From: Weissella diestrammenae
GTDB lineage: Bacteria; Bacillota; Bacilli; Lactobacillales; Lactobacillaceae
NCBI RefSeq assembly: GCF_014397255.1
Contig: NZ_CP060724.1
Span: 1,595,382-1,659,381 of the forward strand
Length of the DNA stretch: 64,000 nt
Direction of reading: 5' to 3'
Part shown: positions 45,841 to 53,813 of the stretch, piece after piece
Layout: every line of letters starts with the position of its first letter
How positions within the stretch are numbered: position 1 is the first letter of the stretch
Notes under the pieces: model-generated
What the model was told of the DNA's origin: nothing
What the model saw: only the letters and a program-made list of their open reading frames with translations
The model's database searches: none
Translations under genes and position numbers: made by a program

Positions 45841-45882
45841 GGCTTAGTAATGTTTTTACAAATTACTAAGCCCTTTTATTTA
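45841..45882 (+). terminator. Terminator of the Spx-like gene
   Basis: GGCTTAGTAAT/ATTACTAAGCC is a perfect 11-bp stem followed by CTTTTATTT. Confidence 0.9.
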
Positions 45883-45934
45883 CAAATTTAGGGTCAAACA
45901 TAAACAATTCACACTCTACAAATTACAAAAATTT

Positions 45935-46100
45935 TTAAAGTTTAATATCTACGCCGAAACAATTTTCCTTGTTTATTTTAAATCTAACAACATTCTCAAA
46001 AAACTTGTCGCTGAGATGTTTGTATCTTGTTCAGTATAATTACTTTCATCATAGCCGACTATACCGAACTTCTTTCAAAAAAACCGATATATTGCATTAC
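45935..46100 (-). pseudogene. Degenerate remnant of the 116-residue gene
   Basis: Bases 45935-46090 resemble the 3' part of the gene at 47237-47587: TATCTAC...GAAACAAT near the stop codon, and a later TGA(T/G)ATGTT(C/T)G...TTGTTC block, with many mismatches and gaps. No open frame remains. The rest of 45883-46227 holds no gene. Its position between the Spx-like gene and the 73-residue gene mirrors the second copy of the duplication. Confidence 0.5.
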
Positions 46101-46227
46101 TAGTTCATTATTATTCAGAAATTTCCAATTTTTTCATCAGGTAATTTTTTAAACGAAAAATTTTTAATGTTATTTCGTATAACTTTTTACCGCTTCCTAT
46201 GGACTAGAGAGAAGTAGATTTGTTGAT

Positions 46228-46449
46228 TTAGCACTCCATTATTTGATTAACCTCATCTAACATTTGATCAATATACTTTACGAGTGGTTCATTTGTTAAA
46301 TCGTCATTTTTAAGGTGTAATAATGCATTTGACAATAGGTCTAGTGCATTTTCAAGCCTACGTTTCTCAATTCTTAAGTATTTCAATGATTTTGCTTGAT
46401 TTAAAAGTGTTTTTTCCGTACCAACCGGTATTGGTGATAAATTAGACAT
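46228..46449 (-). CDS. Uncharacterised 73-residue helical protein
   Basis: Not recognised. It is a small soluble protein with long amphipathic helices: KTLLNQAKSLKYLRIEKRRLENALDLLSNALLHLKND and a C-terminal VKYIDQMLDEVNQIMEC. Leu heptads suggest a coiled coil or a partner-binding protein. A decayed second copy exists at 48816-49170, which supports it as a real gene. It belongs to the duplicated block next to the ABC importer. Confidence 0.7.
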   Translation of the reverse strand: MSNLSPIPVGTEKTLLNQAKSLKYLRIEKRRLENALDLLSNALLHLKNDDLTNEPLVKYIDQMLDEVNQIMEC

Positions 46450-46684
46450 TTGATTAATACCTCACATAAAATTGTATCATAAAATACCATTTATTCTCAT
46501 GCAAAAGTATTAGGATAACAATGTTTACATGTTCATATATTCAAATTAGTGCGTACAAACGTATATTTTATTTAGTTTGAGTCTTCTCACTCCAATTCGC
46601 AACTCAGATACCTTCGTACAAAAATGATTGTATTTTATATCATAGACTCTCATTAACTATCAAGCACTGTTATTTTTGTGACAC

Positions 46685-46745
46685 ATGGCTGTACAATACT
46701 TTCAGAAGCATACGTACTTGTGTTCAATGAGAAAGCGGTGAATAA
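46685..46745 (-). pseudogene. Fragment of the amino-acid ABC permease gene
   Basis: About 60 bases match the permease gene at about 49838-49890, with roughly 80% identity and a one-base gap: both contain AATACTTTCAGAAGCATA and TTCAATGA. The rest of that permease copy is gone and the fragment is joined directly to the truncated Spx-like copy. It marks the junction of the tandem duplication. Confidence 0.75.
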
Positions 46746-46759
46746 ACGTAACCATCATA

Positions 46760-47050
46760 CCTTATGAAGTTGGTCAGCTCAAAAATTCATCAGCCCTACC
46801 AATAGAGACCACAACGATACGTCAAATCTGTGCTGCTGAAGATCCAGAAGCCACAATTTATAAGAATCCGCGTGGCATGCCAATTGATGATTGGACGATT
46901 CATGATGTTATTGCTGCACCCAATAAGGCATTAAAGTCATCGTTAAACGTGGAATGTGATGAAAATAGTAACGTTAAGCGTGTCATGGCAGGTTTTAACG
47001 AAGACATATTGGAGATTTTTTTCCTCGAAAATGGTGACACATTGAACTGA
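46760..47050 (+). pseudogene. Truncated second copy of the Spx-like gene
   Basis: About 290 bases with close to 90% identity to 45421-45711 of the Spx-like gene. The frame is open from PYEVGQLKNSSALPIE to a stop at 47050 (97 codons), but the first 31 codons, start and ribosome site are missing. Substitutions are numerous (for example RGMPIDDWTIHD), and the C-terminus diverges. It is a non-expressed remnant; no promoter is seen. Confidence 0.88.
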
Positions 47051-47236
47051 ATAAATTAATTTGATATAGAAAAGACACCAAATTCAAAAAAAATCAAACA
47101 ATAAATTATTACTGCGAACCGAATTTTAATATGGCACTGACTTTTTAAGTCAAATTCGAACAACACCAAGATATAAATATCAATGCCAAATATTGATAGT
47201 TCATCCATAAATTATGAAAATTTTAATTTCCATTAT

Positions 47237-47587
47237 CTACACTGAAACAATCTGACTTGAACATTTTAATGATGACAATATTTCTTTAATACCTGTGATT
47301 GATATGTTCGAAAATTGTTCTTCATTCATCGTAGTAGCTGCGATCAGAGTGACTACGGTAGATTTTTTTCCATGAATGCCAACAACTTTGTCATTTTGGA
47401 CAATGATATTAATATCACTATTCAAAATGTTCATCAATAATTCCAAATCATTAACTATTTTAGTCAATATGGTCAAATACATTACATCGATTTGATTAGC
47501 TATAGTAGAGATAATAAAGTGTTCAAAACTAATTGTTGGATTTTCTGAATATATATACAATCTATTACCCATGAAAGTTTCACTCAT
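47237..47587 (-). CDS. Uncharacterised 116-residue protein
   Basis: Not recognised. The start overlaps the stop of the 143-residue gene by four bases (ATGA), so they are translationally coupled. The protein is beta/alpha mixed: an N-terminal hydrophobic strand pair (GNRLYIYSENPTISFEHFIISTI), a central helix and a C-terminal STVVTLIAATTMNEEQFSNISITG. It has no signal peptide. A degenerate copy lies at 45935-46100. Confidence 0.6.
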   Translation of the reverse strand: MSETFMGNRLYIYSENPTISFEHFIISTIANQIDVMYLTILTKIVNDLELLMNILNSDINIIVQNDKVVGIHGKKSTVVTLIAATTMNEEQFSNISITGIKEILSSLKCSSQIVSV

Positions 47588-48015
47588 CGGGGGATATCAC
47601 CGTCTTTACAAAAAAACATTTGATTTGGTCCATTAGATCCTTCAGGCTTATTAACCCCAATTTTCAGTTCGTTTGACATTGAGACGTTGAAAAAATTATA
47701 CGCCATAAACCGTTCATTTTCATTAATTAATAAGTATGAGTTTCTGTCGCTATTTTCAATTCTATCAACCGTTTTTATGATTTCTCCACTATCGTTTACT
47801 ATATATAATTTATTATCCTTTATTATCCAACCTCTCTCATCAGGTAGAAAACCGATTCCCTTGAAAAAATCAAATTGTCCATTCGCATTAAATGTTATTC
47901 CATAAATGCCATTCTTATCTCCACTTTTCAGTGTGATATTTGTCCAGTAATCCGGTGCCGTTCTTTTTTGAAAAATCCAATATTTATCTTTTAGTAGATC
48001 ATCATAAATGCTCAT
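47584..48015 (-). CDS. Uncharacterised 143-residue beta-rich protein
   Basis: Not recognised. It is rich in beta strands with Trp/Tyr/Phe pairs (YWIFQKRTAPDYWTNITLKSGDKNGIYGITFNANGQFDFF, then GWIIKDNKLYIVNDSGEII), a pattern like lipocalin or other small sugar-binding barrels. It lies between a glycosyltransferase-like gene 20 bases upstream and the 116-residue gene, which it overlaps. That context suggests a part in making or sensing a glycan, by inference only. Confidence 0.6.
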   Translation of the reverse strand: MSIYDDLLKDKYWIFQKRTAPDYWTNITLKSGDKNGIYGITFNANGQFDFFKGIGFLPDERGWIIKDNKLYIVNDSGEIIKTVDRIENSDRNSYLLINENERFMAYNFFNVSMSNELKIGVNKPEGSNGPNQMFFCKDGDIPR

Positions 48016-48035
48016 CTGAAATCATCCTTGTTCGT

Positions 48036-48752
48036 TTATTTATGCATAAACCATGAAATAGTATTTTCGGCTTCGTGATGAAACAACGTACTCACTTGCC
48101 TACCATGAATTGCTCTACCGGAAAAAAAATTATAGATGATGTAATTAAACAAAGCCATTTCTAAATTACCGAATTTCTTATCATGTAGCGCGTCATTATA
48201 AATATAGCTGCACATGATTCCCAAAAATTCAATAATAACTTGATATTGCCCAATAACAACTCCGGGATTCAATAACTGTAAATATTCATACCGTTGAACA
48301 AATGTTTTTATTTCGACATTTGTCTTTTCATACTTCACGATATATGTTGATAAATCAGATTGTTCATCACCCACATAGATAACATTCTCGTCCATGTCAA
48401 AGAAAGGTGATTTTATCATCAACACGTCAGTCGCGTCAACGAGTGCAATTTTATCAAAATTTGAGTGAGTCATTAAATAACGAAAAGTAATTATCCACCT
48501 AATAAAATACAGACTGCACGTTGTTACCTCATTTGGTACTTCTTCAACAACTATTTCAAGGCCCGGAATATTAATATTTAAATTTTTATCATTTGTAATC
48601 AAGATGACTCTCGATCCTCGTGAAACAGATGAACGAACCAGTCGTTTTAGTCCATTTATTGCTTTTTCTGAGATTGTATCAGATGACTTATATTGTCGTT
48701 GTGCGTCTTCATAATTAACTATATATTGAGTTAATACCACATTGTTATTCAT
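48036..48752 (-). CDS. Putative GT-A-type glycosyltransferase-like protein
   Basis: A 238-residue protein. SRVILITNDKNLNI, then a long helical part, then FDKIALVDATDVLMIKSPFFDMDENVIYVGDE has the form of the nucleotide-sugar-binding core of GT-A enzymes, with VDATDVL at the place of the DxD metal motif (D-A-T-D, one residue longer). LLNPGVVIGQYQ resembles the acceptor-side N-x-G block of GT8/GT77-type proteins. It is first in a three-gene set with the 143- and 116-residue proteins. The family is not certain and no signal peptide is present. Confidence 0.55.
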   Translation of the reverse strand: MNNNVVLTQYIVNYEDAQRQYKSSDTISEKAINGLKRLVRSSVSRGSRVILITNDKNLNINIPGLEIVVEEVPNEVTTCSLYFIRWIITFRYLMTHSNFDKIALVDATDVLMIKSPFFDMDENVIYVGDEQSDLSTYIVKYEKTNVEIKTFVQRYEYLQLLNPGVVIGQYQVIIEFLGIMCSYIYNDALHDKKFGNLEMALFNYIIYNFFSGRAIHGRQVSTLFHHEAENTISWFMHK

Positions 48753-48815
48753 AAAGTTTCTATATGCTCATTTTCTTCGATTTTTATTTTTAAATCAGGT
48801 TAATCGTTTGTTGCT

Positions 48816-49170
48816 CTATTCAATTTTCGCGTACAACCTTTCACTATGTCTTATGTTCAAGCGAATAAGAGAATAACTATTAGTATTAACCTTGCATTTC
48901 ATCATTTGATCATCCTCATCCAACAAATTATCAATGTATCTTACTCGCAATTCAATTGTTGAATCTTCATTCTTTAAATACAATACTGTATTTGACAATA
49001 AAACTAGCGTATTTTCAAGCCTACATTTTTTTCAATTCTTAAGTATTCCAACGATTTCGCTTGATTTAAAAGTAGCTTTTCTGTACCAATGGGAGTCGGA
49101 GATAAATTTGATATTTGATTAGTACCGTCCAAAAAATATTTTATCATAGGATACTTAATAATTTTCAATG
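48816..49170 (-). pseudogene. Decayed second copy of the 73-residue gene
   Basis: About 75% identical to 46228-46449 and its upstream DNA over some 300 bases. Two frames carry the parts: SNLSPTPIGTEKLLLNQAKSLEYLRIEK, then RLENTLVLLSNTVLYLKNED and VRYIDNLLDEDDQMMKC. A net gain of two bases in the T run near 49025 breaks it. It lies downstream of the permease gene, the same relation as the first copy to the permease fragment. Confidence 0.82.
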
Positions 49171-49500
49171 AAATTATTAGCCTCACAATACTTACCTGTT
49201 TATTTATTCAAATCATAGTGTTCAAAGATATATTTATCTAACACATTTCCGTTAATTCTCAACTGGGTAGCTTCGCACAAAAATGATCATCTTTTACGTC
49301 CTATGTTTTCATTAGATACCAATTGTGACCAATAATTTAAAAAAACATTTATTTCATCCGTTCTCTATTTTTAGAAAATTTGCCTATACGAAGGCGTATA
49401 ACTGGTCTTTTTAAATGAACATTGCACAAAGTCATGAGTTCAACCTGTCACACAAAATTCAATCGCAAACGCAATTTCAGATAAAATTTCTCATTAGAAA
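49171..49500. other. Gap without a gene, duplicated DNA
   Basis: No ORF or RNA signal seen. Around 49245-49330 it resembles 46595-46665 (for example CTTCGNACAAAAATGAT), so it is the flank of the tandem duplication. The place where an ABC ATPase gene would be expected after the permease is empty. Confidence 0.55.
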
Positions 49501-50199
49501 TCAATTCAAGTAACGCGATGCATAGAGCTCTAAAAATTGTTGACCCATGGTTAGAATCGTTGTAATTGTTGCATAGATAAAAGCGACCAACAAATACATC
49601 GAAAGGATTCGATAATTTTGTGCCGCAATTTGCTGGCTAAGATAGAATGTTTCAACAATTGTTATAACACTCGCCAACGATGTATCTTTTACTAGTGAAA
49701 TTAATGAGTTACTCAACGGTGGTACTGCAATTCTTGCTGCCTGCGGTAAAATGATATGCCAGTACGCTTGTCGATTATTTAGTCCCATCGATAGAGCCGC
49801 TTCTTTTTGTCCGTGGTCAACTGACAAAATGGCTGCACGAATACTTTCAGAAGCATAAGCACCCGTATTCAATGAAAAAACAGTGATAGCACTAATCCAT
49901 GCGTTGGAGAAGAAATCGATTTTGGCATTTGGTAAGCCATAAAAAACGATGAATAACTGAACAATCATCGGTGTTGATCGGAATACCCAGACATAAAAAG
50001 CAGCAAACCATTGTAAAAAATTACATCCCCACTTGAGCATGATTGTTTGCGGTTGCTTCATAATTCGGATCATTGCGACCATTGTTGCAATAACCACACC
50101 AATCGAAAATGAAATGGCCGTTAAGGGTAACGTATATTTAAGCGCGGCTAAAAATAACTCCGGTAAATACTGACCTGCCAGTCGTAAAAATTCAATCAT
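49501..50199 (-). CDS. Amino-acid ABC importer permease (HisM/GlnP type)
   Basis: A 232-residue permease with five helices. LKYTLPLTAISFSIGVVIATMVAM starts the HisMQ domain, and EAALSMGLNNRQAYWHIILPQAARIAVPPLSNSLISLVKDTSL is the EAA loop that contacts the ATPase. It resembles cystine/polar amino acid permeases (TcyB). It lies 53 bases after the substrate-binding protein gene. No ATPase gene follows, so an ATPase encoded elsewhere must serve it. Confidence 0.92.
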   Translation of the reverse strand: MIEFLRLAGQYLPELFLAALKYTLPLTAISFSIGVVIATMVAMIRIMKQPQTIMLKWGCNFLQWFAAFYVWVFRSTPMIVQLFIVFYGLPNAKIDFFSNAWISAITVFSLNTGAYASESIRAAILSVDHGQKEAALSMGLNNRQAYWHIILPQAARIAVPPLSNSLISLVKDTSLASVITIVETFYLSQQIAAQNYRILSMYLLVAFIYATITTILTMGQQFLELYASRYLN

Positions 50200-50252
50200 C
50201 TATGCTTACCCCTTTAGTTAATATGTATAGCCAGCATCAGCCGACTAACGAC

Positions 50253-51029
50253 TTATTTTTTAGTTAAATCTGTTTTAAAGTATTTAATTGACAGCTTCTT
50301 TAGCGTACCATCTTCTTTCAAAGATTTCAAAGCTCGGTTAATTTGTTTTTGTAGTTTAACATTATTTTTATTTAATAACGGTGCTGCCGGAACATCAGGT
50401 GCTTCAGCCGTACTTAATTCCACTGCCTTCACCTTAGTTTTTGGATTCTCTTTTTTCCAAATGGCGTAGGCGCCTTTATCATTCAATTCGCCATCAGCCC
50501 GACCAGACTCAATGAGACTCATTGCCTCAACCATACCAGGTACTGCGACGATTTTGGCCCCATTATCTTTAGCCATTTGACCGAAATTTGATGTCGTCGA
50601 TTGTGCAAATTTTTTATCTTTAATATCAGATAGATGCTTCATTTGACCATCCTTACGTTGGATCAAAACAGTCTTTGAATACAAGTATGGTGTTGAAAAT
50701 AGATAATGCGCCTTTCTTTCATCAGTGATACCAACATTATTAAAGACAACATCATAGCGTTTTGAACCTAGCCCTGCAATCAGCGAATCCCACTTTGTCT
50801 GCGCAAATTTTGGCTTTAGTTTGAGCTTTTTTGCAACCTTATTAGCAACATCAACTTCATACCCGACTAATTTCCCCTTTTCTCGATAAGAAAACGGAGC
50901 ATACGTGCCTTCGAGCCCAATTGTTAAAGTGCCCTTTTGAATCGTTGATGCTTGAACTTGTTGTCCAATCAAGCCACTACTCAATAGGATAACCGTTGCT
51001 AATAATCCCTGCCATAATCTCTTTTTCAT
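50253..51029 (-). CDS. Amino-acid ABC importer substrate-binding protein (possibly cystine)
   Basis: A 258-residue family 3 solute-binding protein. The signal peptide is about residues 1-28 (ending VQAS), but without a lipobox Cys, so it may be released or held by an uncleaved helix. TLTIGLEGTYAPFSYREKGKLVGYEVDVANKVAKKLKLKPKFAQTKWDSLIAGLGSKRYDVV is the ligand-binding core of polar amino acid receptors and resembles cystine receptors such as TcyA. The Cys-containing leader peptide and attenuator upstream support cystine or cysteine as substrate. Confidence 0.9.
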   Translation of the reverse strand: MKKRLWQGLLATVILLSSGLIGQQVQASTIQKGTLTIGLEGTYAPFSYREKGKLVGYEVDVANKVAKKLKLKPKFAQTKWDSLIAGLGSKRYDVVFNNVGITDERKAHYLFSTPYLYSKTVLIQRKDGQMKHLSDIKDKKFAQSTTSNFGQMAKDNGAKIVAVPGMVEAMSLIESGRADGELNDKGAYAIWKKENPKTKVKAVELSTAEAPDVPAAPLLNKNNVKLQKQINRALKSLKEDGTLKKLSIKYFKTDLTKK

Positions 51030-51057
51030 ACTTTCCTACTCCTTTTCCAATATAAAA

Positions 51058-51084
51058 GGGCACCATTTCACAGAAATAGTGCCC
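51058..51084 (-). terminator. Attenuator terminator in the importer leader
   Basis: GGGCACTATTTC/GAAATGGTGCCC stem with a 3-base loop followed on the minus strand by TTTTATATT, 29 bases before the substrate-binding protein ATG. It would stop transcription before the genes unless the leader folds otherwise. Confidence 0.85.
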
Positions 51085-51129
51085 GTAGCGATTAATATTT
51101 TGATAAATGTTCGTCAAAATACCAGGTTG

Positions 51130-51183
51130 CTAACGAGCAAACTGGTGAGCACATCCTAAGTTATTGTGCACTGTTTTTAACAT
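51130..51183 (-). CDS. 17-residue leader peptide with a Cys codon
   Basis: ATG at 51183 is preceded by AAGGGAGA, and the frame encodes MLKTVHNNLGCAHQFAR. The single Cys codon (11th) lies in the half of the frame before a hairpin, ACCAG..GCT/AGC..CTGGT (51121-51145), that overlaps its last codons. A second hairpin (TATTTTGA/TCAAAATA, 51095-51122) and then the terminator follow. A stalled ribosome at the Cys codon would change which hairpins form. This is the layout of peptide-mediated attenuation. I know no described leader with this sequence. Confidence 0.65.
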   Translation of the reverse strand: MLKTVHNNLGCAHQFAR

Positions 51184-51206
51184 AACATTCTCCCTTACAA
51201 AATATA

Positions 51207-51235
51207 AGTTTAACGGTATCTCATCTCACTGTCAA
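51207..51235 (-). promoter_or_regulatory. Promoter of the importer leader
   Basis: TTGACA (51230-51235), a 17-base spacer and TAAACT (51207-51212) on the minus strand, directly after the stop of the nucleoid-associated gene. Confidence 0.8.
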
Positions 51236-51238
51236 CAA

Positions 51239-52240
51239 TTAGCCGTTGAATTTACTATTAATATCATCAATACCTTTAATCATTAAGGTCATTGTTCCAT
51301 CAGGTTGATTAATAAATTCAATCACGTCTTTATTTTGATATGCTTCAACCGGAATGAAAACTTCAATACCCGAATCCAACTTGAATTTTTGCGTGGCATA
51401 TTTCTTTTGGTATTTTAAAGGATTAGCCACCTCTATTTCATGATTAATTTCTCGTGATGATAAGGCATCGTCATACATTTCTTTTGCACTGATATTATCA
51501 CCGAAGACAGCATTGGCAATTTTTTCAGTTGAAATCGTCCCAAACTCACTGACGTTTTCAAAAATCGTTTCCTGCGTCGTTGCTAAGGCTTCATGCATTG
51601 GCACATCAAATTTGTCGGCTACATGTTTAACCGCCTGCTTGATGCCCTGTAATTCTTTTTTGACACTCGCTGCTGGCTCAATTTCCAAAAATCGTTCGGA
51701 AAAGTATTGAATACGTTGTCCTTCGTGCCGATAGGACTTTTCAATCAAACGATAGCTACCATCCATTAAATTAACGATAATGCCCTCGTCTGGCGTTGTA
51801 CCAGCGCCGGGTAGAACCGCTTGATTCAAAACCAATTGATTCACCATCACATCATCATCGTAATCAACAATATGTGAAAAACGCGGTGCAAAATTGACTT
51901 TGAATAGCGCAAAGTAATCATCATCATCATCTGTAAATTCAATGACCAAGAGATCACCCCCTGGCACTTCTGGCAAAGACTCGATTACTGCGAATAGCTT
52001 TTCTGCTAAGCGTGCGCTTTTATCACCGAAATTCATATTATTTGAATCATCTAACACTTGAGCCAAATAATCATTACCCATGAGCTGACCAGTTTTGAAA
52101 TCCCCATTATTGAACTTTTGAATTTGTTTTTCCAAGTAATCATGCAGATTAGGTCGGTTAATGTCCATCTCATTTTGTGATAGAAGTAAATTTTTAGCAT
52201 CTTTTTCTAAAATGTGTAGAATTGTGTGTTTAATAATCAT
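51239..52240 (-). CDS. Nucleoid-associated protein, NdpA/YejK family
   Basis: A 333-residue protein of the 37-kDa nucleoid-associated family. The N-terminal HTILHILEKDAKNLLLSQNEMD, LLVIEFTDDDDDYFALFKVNFAPRFSH and the C-terminal FKLDSGIEVFIPVEAYQNKDVIEFINQPDGTMTLMIKGI are the conserved ends of that family. It is cytoplasmic and probably DNA-binding; its role in firmicutes is not defined. It lies three bases downstream of the PDZ protease gene. Confidence 0.88.
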   Translation of the reverse strand: MIIKHTILHILEKDAKNLLLSQNEMDINRPNLHDYLEKQIQKFNNGDFKTGQLMGNDYLAQVLDDSNNMNFGDKSARLAEKLFAVIESLPEVPGGDLLVIEFTDDDDDYFALFKVNFAPRFSHIVDYDDDVMVNQLVLNQAVLPGAGTTPDEGIIVNLMDGSYRLIEKSYRHEGQRIQYFSERFLEIEPAASVKKELQGIKQAVKHVADKFDVPMHEALATTQETIFENVSEFGTISTEKIANAVFGDNISAKEMYDDALSSREINHEIEVANPLKYQKKYATQKFKLDSGIEVFIPVEAYQNKDVIEFINQPDGTMTLMIKGIDDINSKFNG

Positions 52241-52243
52241 CTG

Positions 52244-53317
52244 TTAACTTGCCTTTGTTGTATTTGGATGCGTTTTAAGGTAGTCGACTGCCTCTTGGAA
52301 TGTCTTCACTGGGACAACCTTCATCTGTGGTTCATATTTTTGGGCCGTTTTTTTAGCAAGTTGATAATTAGTCTGGCCTTTTTCTTCGTATTTCAAATAC
52401 TTTTTTGGTAAATCAATATAAGGGGCAAAGAAAATTTTTGCACCAGCTTTACCTGCTGCGATAACCTTCTTGTCGATACCCCCAATTTCTCCCACTTGAC
52501 CATTGTCATCAATTGTACCAGTGCCAGCTATTATTCGCCCATCTGCTAAATTATCCGAGCTTAGCGCATCATAGAGCTCCAACGAGAACATTAATCCACC
52601 TGATGGCCCACCAATATCACCCATATCTGCATCCACTTGCGTATCAGAAGTGATGGTAGAATTGTCAGTTAAACTAATGCCGACACCCGGAATCTTTTTC
52701 CCAGTTTGCGCAATGGCAACAGTTGGACGACTCACTGTTTTCACTTGTTTGCCATGTTGAAAAGTAATTGAAATTGGTTGCCCAATTGCGCTTTGACGAA
52801 TAGCAGACTGAAAACCAGCAGCACTATTTTTAACTTCCTCATTTACTTTTGTAATCGTATCACCAATATGCAAATCATTTTTAAATTTTGAATTATTCTG
52901 AATTGACATGACATAAATCCCGTTAAAATCATGTTTAAAAGGGACATTGGCCGCTTTAAAAGCCACCGCCTTCGCTGCATTCAATGAATTATTCATGTAA
53001 ATCTGATTGATCCGATTAGAATCCGCATTTGAAACCCCACCTGTGACCTCATCTTCGGTCAATAAATCAGCATGTGGATTCATTAATGCTAACAAGGCAC
53101 CAAGTCCTGTCACCCGATACATTGAAACGGCTGTGATATTGAAATCACCATCAACTTTAGGCTTTTTTTGATCTACCTTTATAAATTGTTTTAATCCAAC
53201 CGATAGACCTGGAACTTCGGAATAAATTGGTAATGGTATTAATAATCCGATGGCAATCAACCCGCCGAGTATCGACAATAGCCAAATTTTTGTTTTTTTT
53301 ACGTGCAATTTTTTCAA
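52244..53317 (-). CDS. SepM-like PDZ/Lon-fold serine protease (YlbL)
   Basis: A 357-residue membrane-anchored protease. One N-terminal helix (about 8-32) is followed by a PDZ domain (about 130-205, IYVMSIQNNSKF ... LHIGDTITKVNEEV). The C-terminal Lon-type domain has catalytic Ser in GGPSGGLMFSLELYD and Lys in GGIDKKVIAAGKAGAKIFFAP. In streptococci SepM trims the competence peptide; in Bacillus YlbL has a cell-division checkpoint role. It is downstream of coaD, which is the conserved order. Confidence 0.92.
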   Translation of the reverse strand: MKKLHVKKTKIWLLSILGGLIAIGLLIPLPIYSEVPGLSVGLKQFIKVDQKKPKVDGDFNITAVSMYRVTGLGALLALMNPHADLLTEDEVTGGVSNADSNRINQIYMNNSLNAAKAVAFKAANVPFKHDFNGIYVMSIQNNSKFKNDLHIGDTITKVNEEVKNSAAGFQSAIRQSAIGQPISITFQHGKQVKTVSRPTVAIAQTGKKIPGVGISLTDNSTITSDTQVDADMGDIGGPSGGLMFSLELYDALSSDNLADGRIIAGTGTIDDNGQVGEIGGIDKKVIAAGKAGAKIFFAPYIDLPKKYLKYEEKGQTNYQLAKKTAQKYEPQMKVVPVKTFQEAVDYLKTHPNTTKAS

Positions 53318-53328
53318 GATACTACCTC

Positions 53329-53811
53329 TTAATGCGCAAATTTTTGTTGAATGGCTTTGCTGACTACTTCAGGCACTAAAGTTGAAACATCCGCACCAAA
53401 ACTTGCAACTTCCTTTAGAATCGTACTAGAGATATTTTGATTCTCTGGGCGGGCCATTAAGAAGACCGTCTCTACCTGGCCTAGTTTACCGTTCATTTCG
53501 GCAATATCGCGTTCATAAAGGTAATCTGTTTCATTACGTAGTCCACGAACAATGGCTACCGCACCAATCTCTTTTACAAAATCGATTGTTAATCCCGATA
53601 ATGCCACCACTGATGCATTTTGAATGCCTGCAGCCTTAATTGACTGTTCAATTAGCGCCATCTTTTCCTCTGGCGTAAACAAGTACTTTTTTGAGCGATT
53701 TGTACCAACAGCGATAACTACTTGATCAAATAGTTTTGCAGCACGTTTAACAATATCTAGATGCCCATTTGTAAAAGGGTCAAAACTACCTGGAAAAAGG
53801 ACAGTGTTCAT
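53329..53811 (-). CDS. coaD: Phosphopantetheine adenylyltransferase
   Basis: A 160-residue enzyme that makes dephospho-CoA from pantetheine phosphate and ATP. LFPGSFDPFTNGHLDIV has the TxGH nucleotidyl-transfer motif (TNGH), VRGLRNETDYLYE lies at the substrate site, and ENQNISSTILKEVASF carries the ISSTxxR-like motif with Lys in place of Arg. The neighbours rsmD and the PDZ protease gene are in the usual order. Confidence 0.96.
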   Translation of the reverse strand: MNTVLFPGSFDPFTNGHLDIVKRAAKLFDQVVIAVGTNRSKKYLFTPEEKMALIEQSIKAAGIQNASVVALSGLTIDFVKEIGAVAIVRGLRNETDYLYERDIAEMNGKLGQVETVFLMARPENQNISSTILKEVASFGADVSTLVPEVVSKAIQQKFAH

Positions 53812-53813
53812 AA

